Assembly: GCA_014729315.1 (NCBI GenBank)
Contig: WJKD01000290.1
Coordinates: 1-9,814 of the forward strand
DNA length: 9,814 nucleotides
Source of the DNA: Promethearchaeota archaeon
GTDB lineage: Archaea > Asgardarchaeota > Lokiarchaeia > Sigynarchaeales > SOKP01
Direction of reading: 5' to 3'
Positions within the stretch are counted from its first letter, which is position 1; each line of letters opens with the position of its first letter. Made by a program: the position numbers and the translations under genes. Under the pieces are notes generated by a model. That model had not been told where the DNA came from. It worked only from the letters and a program-made list of their open reading frames with translations, and ran no database searches. Below are positions 5,655 to 9,814 of the stretch, piece by piece.

Positions 5655-6932
5655 ATGTCAAAAAACATTTCCGCTCCAAATTTTCGAAATCGAATGATAG
5701 AAAAGATTCAAAAAATTACCGATGGAATAGGTTCTTTAACAATTGCTTCTTTATTATTTCCTCATGGACTCAATTCTAATGTTATACTTCCTTTAGAATT
5801 ATTTAATGAACTTCCAGATAATCTTTTATCTAGATCTTTGAATATCCTTGAGATTTATATTTATTCTGCTGATCGCGATAACTTTAACATAATAAAAAAT
5901 GAACCATTAACCTATTTAGCAGCTTCCATTGTATTGATTGCTTTAAACTTTAATATTTTACCCCTAGAAAAACCAGATGAAAATCTTATACCTACATTAG
6001 TAGAGAGTTTTAAATACACCCTAGCCGTGATAAAAATTACTCCTAGATTATCAATAAAAATGAAATCAGAATTAAAAAAAAAAACAGTAAAAACTCTTTT
6101 GAGATTATATAGGTTAAACAAAGCGTTTAAAAAATTGAAAAAGCCTAAAAATCCTAAAATTGAAAAATTTCAAAACGAGATTGTTAATGAATTTATTATA
6201 TATTGGAAAGCTCAAAAAAAGAAATCAAGAGAGCAGCACAGACATTTTAGGGAATATACCATGAATGAGCATAGAGAAGATATTGAAGCTATTGTTAAAT
6301 GGAAGGGAGGGACGATAATTGAAGCGGAATTTAAATATGACTATAATCGCACGCATAGAAAACCTTATTTTAGAATCAAATGCGCATTTGGTCATTTTTG
6401 GTGGGCTTGGAAATATTCATTAACTCCTACTAAAAATTTTCCCAGAGGGCAATGGTGTCCGATTTGTGGAAATAGAGTCGGAATGGTGGGTTGGTTAATT
6501 CATACTCCTTTGGAATTCTATTTCTCAAAATACTTAAGGTCTCTAGGTTGTCATGTTTCGTCAGAAATAACCTTACCAAACGGCTCGCGACCAGATTTAA
6601 AAATTGAAAATTTTTCTCATCTTTTTCAATATAATTATTTAGATGGAATTGGGGTGATACTAGTTGATTTCACTATAGGAGTTACTATTGATAATATCAT
6701 CGACAAATTTCTGAGAGGCTATCAATCTGATAACCGATTATTGATTATTGTCTTGCTACGTGAGAAAGAATATATCAATGCTAGTTTTTATCGAAAACTT
6801 TTGATGGAAAATCATACTTTAAGAAAAATACCATTTAAAAATAAAATATTAATTTTAAATTTTTTTGAGTTCTTAAAATTTATCGGAATAAATCATAATT
6901 TTTCAACATATTTCCCTCAAAAATCAAACTAA
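5655..6932 (+). CDS. Zinc-ribbon / PD-(D/E)XK nuclease-like protein with helical N-terminal domain
   Basis: A 425-residue protein if it starts at ATG 5655; the frame opens further up and TTG 5571 or GTG 5610 would add up to 28 lysine- and isoleucine-rich residues. Residues 1-160 are all-helical; LTYLAASIVLIALNFN (85-100) recalls the core helix of cyclin/TFIIB-type folds, a weak resemblance. A basic, probably coiled segment (140-200) follows. Residues 212-275 form a zinc ribbon: GG (218-219), CAFGH (243-247), WAW (250-252) and WCPICG (267-272), a type common beside HNH or restriction-fold nucleases. The last part resembles a PD-(D/E)XK fold: Glu304, SRPDLKI (311-317), strand VILVDFTIG (334-342), helix with Lys351 and GYQ (355-357), then strand LLIIVLL. 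The (D/E)XK Lys is replaced by Thr in DFT; Lys316 or Lys351 could serve instead. Very AT-rich compared with its neighbours, which may signal transfer. Possible roles are DNA defence or selfish nuclease; neither is proven. Confidence 0.6.
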   Translation: MSKNISAPNFRNRMIEKIQKITDGIGSLTIASLLFPHGLNSNVILPLELFNELPDNLLSRSLNILEIYIYSADRDNFNIIKNEPLTYLAASIVLIALNFNILPLEKPDENLIPTLVESFKYTLAVIKITPRLSIKMKSELKKKTVKTLLRLYRLNKAFKKLKKPKNPKIEKFQNEIVNEFIIYWKAQKKKSREQHRHFREYTMNEHREDIEAIVKWKGGTIIEAEFKYDYNRTHRKPYFRIKCAFGHFWWAWKYSLTPTKNFPRGQWCPICGNRVGMVGWLIHTPLEFYFSKYLRSLGCHVSSEITLPNGSRPDLKIENFSHLFQYNYLDGIGVILVDFTIGVTIDNIIDKFLRGYQSDNRLLIIVLLREKEYINASFYRKLLMENHTLRKIPFKNKILILNFFEFLKFIGINHNFSTYFPQKSN

Positions 6933-6933
6933 T

Positions 6934-7098
6934 TTGTCTAATTCCTCGTGGTTTGCACAATTATCACAAAGGGAGAAATGGGTATTTAAAAAATCCATTA
7001 ACGCTATAAATTTGGCTCTAAATGCAATTAAGGGAGATAACAACGATTTACTTACGTTGCAAAAAATCAAGGAAGAAAGCAAATTGAAAGCAAATTGA
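6934..7098 (+). CDS. Small ORF or gene remnant of unknown function
   Basis: Two bases after the stop of the nuclease-like gene, a different frame is open (from 6892) and could start at TTG 6934, giving 54 residues before TGA 7096. The peptide looks coding: WFAQLSQREKWVFKKSINAI followed by LALNAIKGDNNDLL and a Lys/Glu-rich tail, an amphipathic-helix pattern with two Trp, and base composition less extreme than the nuclease gene. No Shine-Dalgarno site is seen and I recognise no family. Its end runs into the 11-base triple repeat, whose expansion has probably changed the C-terminus. It could be a short gene, the 3' remnant of a lost gene, or a piece frameshifted from the gene before it. Confidence 0.3.
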   Translation: MSNSSWFAQLSQREKWVFKKSINAINLALNAIKGDNNDLLTLQKIKEESKLKAN

Positions 7099-7111
7099 AA
7101 GCAAATTGAAA
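7079..7111 (+). repeat. Three tandem copies of an 11-base unit
   Basis: GCAAATTGAAA is repeated perfectly at 7079-7089, 7090-7100 and 7101-7111. The unit is not a multiple of three, so each added copy shifts the small ORF that runs through it. It looks like a slippage-type microsatellite; no other copies are seen in the window. Confidence 0.9.
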
Positions 7112-7140
7112 ATAAACATCAGTATATCTATCAATAACTA

Positions 7141-7176
7141 CTCTAGTAGTAAAAAAATATATTCAAAAAACTAGAG
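7141..7176. promoter_or_regulatory. Inverted repeat upstream of the ABC exporter promoter (candidate operator)
   Basis: CTCTAGT (7141-7147) and ACTAGAG (7170-7176) are perfect 7-base inverted copies 22 bases apart. The left arm also takes part in a compact palindrome, ACTACT-CT-AGTAGT (7137-7150). The right arm ends just before the presumed TATA box, so a protein bound here could block or help TBP/TFB. ABC exporters are often controlled by local regulators, but none is encoded next to this pair. Confidence 0.4.
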
Positions 7177-7177
7177 A

Positions 7178-7190
7178 TTAAATATAAATC
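7178..7190 (+). promoter_or_regulatory. TATA box of the ABC exporter operon, predicted leaderless
   Basis: TTAAATATAAATC is a good archaeal TATA-like sequence centred about 30 bases before ATG 7214. Transcription would start within a few bases of that ATG, and no purine-rich ribosome site lies between, so the ATPase message is probably leaderless. Confidence 0.5.
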
Positions 7191-7213
7191 AATCGAAAAT
7201 AAAAAATAAAACT

Positions 7214-8188
7214 ATGTCGGATTTTGCAATAGAGACAAATGATCTTAGAAAGACTTTTGGTGGAAAAAGTCTTGGACCGTTCAAAAGCACTAATACCGTA
7301 AATGCATTACGAGGTGTAAATTTCAAAATAAAACATGGTGAAAATTATTGTTTACTTGGACCAAATGGAGCTGGAAAGACGACTCTAATTAGATGTGTTC
7401 TTGGTTTATTAGACGCCGACGGAAAAGTTAAAGTTTTAGGACACGAGATGCCAAAAGATCGGGAAAATGTAATTCCGAAAATAGGGTATATGCCCCAAGA
7501 TTTAAGCTTGTATACCGACCTGTCAGTAAAGGAAAGTCTTCATTTTTTCGGTCGGATTTTTGGACTTAATAAAAAATCTGAAAGGATGCGCTCAGTTGAG
7601 ACCTTATTGGATTTTTTTGTGCTAAAGAAATGGCAGAAAACCAAAGTGGAAAACTTATCGGGTGGTATGAAAAGGCGCTTGTCGTTAGCTTGCACATTAG
7701 TACACGATCCTAAGCTCCTTATTCTCGATGAACCCACAGTTGGCGTAGATCCCGCTCTTAGAATAACATTCTGGGATTATTTTAAAGAGCTTAACGAAAA
7801 GGGGACAACAATTATTACCACTACACATGTTATGGATGAAGCTGAGAAAAGTAACGTTATCGGATTTATGAGAGATGGTAAACTTATTGCTGAAGGTACC
7901 TACTCCGAATTACGGAAAAATGTGCCTGAGAAACGTAAATTAATAGTTGAGGTAATTGAAAAAGATACAAACAATCTTAAAGATAAAATTAGTAATCAAT
8001 TAGGATTTAAAACTAAATCCGATAATTATAAGATCGAAATATTTTATAATAATGATTCGGAGGTCGACGATATTTTAAAAGTTGTTGAAGACTCAACAAA
8101 AATCCGTACTATTCAAACTGAGCAACCAAATTTAGAAGATACCTTTATATATTTTTCAAAAAAGAAGAATACGGAGGGAATGCAATGA
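7214..8188 (+). CDS. ABC transporter ATP-binding protein (DrrA/CcmA-type exporter)
   Basis: Cytoplasmic ATPase of a two-gene ABC-2 exporter, 324 residues. Motifs are complete: Walker A GPNGAGKT (49-56), Q-loop MPQD with Gln95, signature LSGGMKRR (148-155), Walker B LLILDEP (168-174) with catalytic Glu173, D-loop VGVD (176-179) and switch His205 in TTTHVMDEAE. The first 35 residues carry a small insertion (FGGKSLGPFKSTNTV) between the first two strands, so the conserved 'AL.GV.F.I' begins later than usual. Residues 240-320 form the accessory C-terminal domain ending in the family motif PNLEDTFIYFS (305-315). The gene overlaps the permease by four bases (ATGA, 8185-8188), so the two are translationally coupled. 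Relatives export drugs, lipids, polysaccharides or haem-related compounds; the substrate here cannot be told. The start has a TATA box but no Shine-Dalgarno site. Confidence 0.92.
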   Translation: MSDFAIETNDLRKTFGGKSLGPFKSTNTVNALRGVNFKIKHGENYCLLGPNGAGKTTLIRCVLGLLDADGKVKVLGHEMPKDRENVIPKIGYMPQDLSLYTDLSVKESLHFFGRIFGLNKKSERMRSVETLLDFFVLKKWQKTKVENLSGGMKRRLSLACTLVHDPKLLILDEPTVGVDPALRITFWDYFKELNEKGTTIITTTHVMDEAEKSNVIGFMRDGKLIAEGTYSELRKNVPEKRKLIVEVIEKDTNNLKDKISNQLGFKTKSDNYKIEIFYNNDSEVDDILKVVEDSTKIRTIQTEQPNLEDTFIYFSKKKNTEGMQ

Positions 8189-9705
8189 AGCTTTCCAATA
8201 TCAAGGCAATTGCAATTAAAAATCTGCATCAAATGAAAAGAGACCCCAGAATGATTGCTTTATCTGTTATCGCTCCCATTTTAGTAACTGCCTTGTTTGG
8301 CTCTGCGTTTGGTGGCGAATTGACAAATTTAGATGTATATATCGTCATTGACGACGACAATTTTGACAATATAATTGGAGATGAGGTTATCGAGAAGATG
8401 AGTACTAATCCAAAATTTTATTTCAATAAAAGTGCTTCTAACATAGCTAAAGCTCGAGAATCGGTAGATAATAATTATACTCAAGCAGCGATTATTATTC
8501 CAAATACCTTTACACAAGATTTATTATTAAGCTCGGGAGCCGAAGTAGAATTATATGTAAATTATGATAATCTAAATACTTCAAATTATATCGTCTCAGC
8601 ATTTCAGGCGAGTTTTAACACTATCATGCAGAGCTATTTCGGGGATTCTCAAGTCAACATTCGAATCGTGGCTATAAATAGAGGAACTGTAGGAATTTTA
8701 CCTCAAAAAATAAATCTAACACTTTATAATACAGATATGGGATGGTCAACTCTTCACGACGAACTAGCAGAAGAAGTATACGATATTCTAAAAGACGAGG
8801 ACACATTGAATTTACATAAAGTCGATTCCTTTAAGAAACACGAAAATAAAGTAAAAAAAGGGGAAGCAAGAGCGATCATAAAGTTTTCTGACGATTTTAC
8901 TTACAATGTTTTGATAAACAAAGTTATTAAAGTTAAAGTTAGATTAGATGGAGCAGAACCGCAAGCGTCTGCAGCTATTATGGGAACTCTTAGTGAAGCC
9001 TTATCCGAATCGTTTGAAGATACTTTTGATAAGGTTGTATTTGATGTAGATGACGAATATTATAACAATCCCGATACGAAAAACGAAGCTGTGGAATCTA
9101 TTACATACTTCACGCCAGCCATTATCGGATTTATCGTTTTTTTCTTTGCCTTCTTGCTCACAATGTTGGCTTTTTTACGCGAAAGGAAACAAGGAACGAT
9201 GGAACGTCTTTTAACTTCACCCGTAAATCGCTCGGAAATAATCTTAGGATATGTTCTCTCATCTAGTGTTCTATCTTTAATTCAAGCAACAGTCACTATA
9301 TTAGTAGCAGGACTTATATTCAACGCCCAGATCGAATTTACGATTCTTAATTTGCTTCAAGCTTACATAATCATATACATTCTCCTCCTAACTGCATTAG
9401 GCTTAGGAATATTCCTTTCAACATTAGCGAAGACAGAGTTTCAAATCATTCAATTTATTCCATTGATAATCATCCCTTTTATGCTTTTATCTGGTGTTTG
9501 GGCGCCAGTTGAGGCTTTACCTGAATGGTTACATCCTTTATCGGCTATTATTCCATTAACTTATGCAAATCGTGCGATGCGAAACATTTTAACTAGAGGT
9601 CAGATGATTTTTCCCGATCTGATATTAGAACTTAGCGTGCTTTTAGGAGGTGCTTGTTTAATGATAATTCTTGGTGTTATCGCTTTGAATCGAAAACTAC
9701 AATAA
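8185..9705 (+). CDS. ABC-2 type transporter permease with duplicated external domain
   Basis: Integral membrane partner of the preceding ATPase, 506 residues. One N-terminal membrane helix (about 24-41, IALSVIAPILVTALFGSAFG) is followed by a large soluble, presumably external region (45-305), then about five helices: 309-331, 352-378, 390-411, 420-437 and 480-501. Cytosolic-loop motif RERKQGTMERLLTSPVNRSE (332-351) is typical of ABC2_membrane_3 permeases, as is LSGVWAPVEALPEWLHPLS (435-453), the amphipathic segment before the last helix. The external region appears to hold two similar modules (48-152 and 178-282). GGAGGG (8173-8178) six bases before ATG 8185 supports the start, in addition to the coupling overlap with the ATPase. 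Dimer formation with two ATPases is expected for the family. Substrate unknown. Confidence 0.9.
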   Translation: MKLSNIKAIAIKNLHQMKRDPRMIALSVIAPILVTALFGSAFGGELTNLDVYIVIDDDNFDNIIGDEVIEKMSTNPKFYFNKSASNIAKARESVDNNYTQAAIIIPNTFTQDLLLSSGAEVELYVNYDNLNTSNYIVSAFQASFNTIMQSYFGDSQVNIRIVAINRGTVGILPQKINLTLYNTDMGWSTLHDELAEEVYDILKDEDTLNLHKVDSFKKHENKVKKGEARAIIKFSDDFTYNVLINKVIKVKVRLDGAEPQASAAIMGTLSEALSESFEDTFDKVVFDVDDEYYNNPDTKNEAVESITYFTPAIIGFIVFFFAFLLTMLAFLRERKQGTMERLLTSPVNRSEIILGYVLSSSVLSLIQATVTILVAGLIFNAQIEFTILNLLQAYIIIYILLLTALGLGIFLSTLAKTEFQIIQFIPLIIIPFMLLSGVWAPVEALPEWLHPLSAIIPLTYANRAMRNILTRGQMIFPDLILELSVLLGGACLMIILGVIALNRKLQ

Positions 9706-9711
9706 TAAAAA

Positions 9712-9749
9712 TTTTTTCTTATCTTTTTATTTTATTTGTATTTTATTTC
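9712..9749 (+). terminator. T-rich terminator after the ABC operon
   Basis: Seven bases past the permease stop a long T-rich stretch begins, with runs of six (9712-9717) and five T (9724-9728) and further TTTT groups to 9749. Archaeal RNA polymerase terminates efficiently at such U-tracts without a strong hairpin. No stem is seen. Confidence 0.55.
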
Positions 9750-9759
9750 CTTAAAACGA

Positions 9760-9814
9760 TTATAAATAATAACGATTTACAAGATCATCAAGTTTAGTCT
9801 CATCTATATCAAAT
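9760..9814 (-). CDS. C-terminal end of a converging gene (partial)
   Basis: On the minus strand a frame is open from the window edge to TAA (9762-9760), encoding 17 residues, FDIDETKLDDLVNRYYL. The acidic and hydrophobic pattern and codon choice look like a natural protein tail, and the position, convergent to the ABC operon across a T-rich gap, is sensible. It is too short to identify. Confidence 0.35.
   Translation of the reverse strand, partial: FDIDETKLDDLVNRYYL

Noticed and set aside
3331..6932. DprA, PRTase and nuclease-like gene as one three-gene operon
   Set aside because: A good hairpin plus T-run at 5478-5511 and a gap of about 190 bases separate the third gene, so cotranscription is not supported, although a functional link is still possible.
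9755..9777. AACGATT direct repeats around TATAAATA, read as a plus-strand promoter
   Set aside because: The same bases make a sensible stop and last codons of a converging minus-strand gene, and no start codon with support follows in the window.
1..9814. CRISPR array, tRNA, rRNA, insertion sequence or riboswitch
   Set aside because: No regularly spaced repeats, no cloverleaf-type sequences, no transposase or terminal repeats with duplications, and no recognisable riboswitch core (including B12 before the ECF or methyltransferase genes) were seen on reading both strands.

Overview
This 9.8 kb AT-rich window looks archaeal. The evidence is a TrmB-family transcription regulator with its own winged helix, a short methionine-synthase-like protein with only the catalytic half (the archaeal 'core MetE' layout), TATA-like boxes about 25-30 bases ahead of several starts, mixed Shine-Dalgarno and apparently leaderless starts, and T-rich terminators. 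An Asgard-type archaeon would fit the style of the nuclease-like protein (zinc ribbon ending WCPxC), but nothing here fixes the lineage.

Layout. (1) Bases 1-990: the last codons of a hydrophobic protein, then the ATPase of an ECF-type (cobalt/nickel/vitamin) transporter, both on the plus strand. (2) 1087-3059, minus strand: a core-MetE-like methyltransferase preceded by a TrmB-family regulator. The regulator's reading frame has a full helix-turn-helix but no normal start codon: the only upstream ATG is followed two codons later by TAA. (3) 3331-5511, plus strand: a two-gene operon of a DprA/SMF-family protein and a ComF-type phosphoribosyltransferase that carries an N-terminal four-cysteine zinc site and a C-terminal SWIM-like zinc finger, closed by a good hairpin-plus-T-run terminator. 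(4) 5655-6932: a very AT-rich gene for a large protein with a helical N-terminal half, a zinc ribbon, and a PD-(D/E)XK-like nuclease fold. (5) 6934-7176: a small ORF or gene remnant, an 11-base unit repeated three times, and an inverted repeat. (6) 7214-9705: a translationally coupled ABC exporter pair (ATPase and ABC-2 permease); the permease has an apparently duplicated external domain. (7) After a T-rich stretch, the last codons of a converging minus-strand gene may be present.

How they may work together. The ECF ATPase and the core-MetE-like enzyme meet in a common corrinoid/cobalt theme, since core-MetE enzymes take methyl groups from methylcobamides; TrmB sits directly upstream of the methyltransferase and may control it. 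The most interesting module is DprA plus PRTase-SWIM, with the nuclease-like gene next to it. In bacteria DprA and ComF serve transformation; here, with no other competence genes in view, they may form a DNA-handling or DNA-sensing (possibly defence) pair. The ABC pair is probably an independent export or resistance unit.
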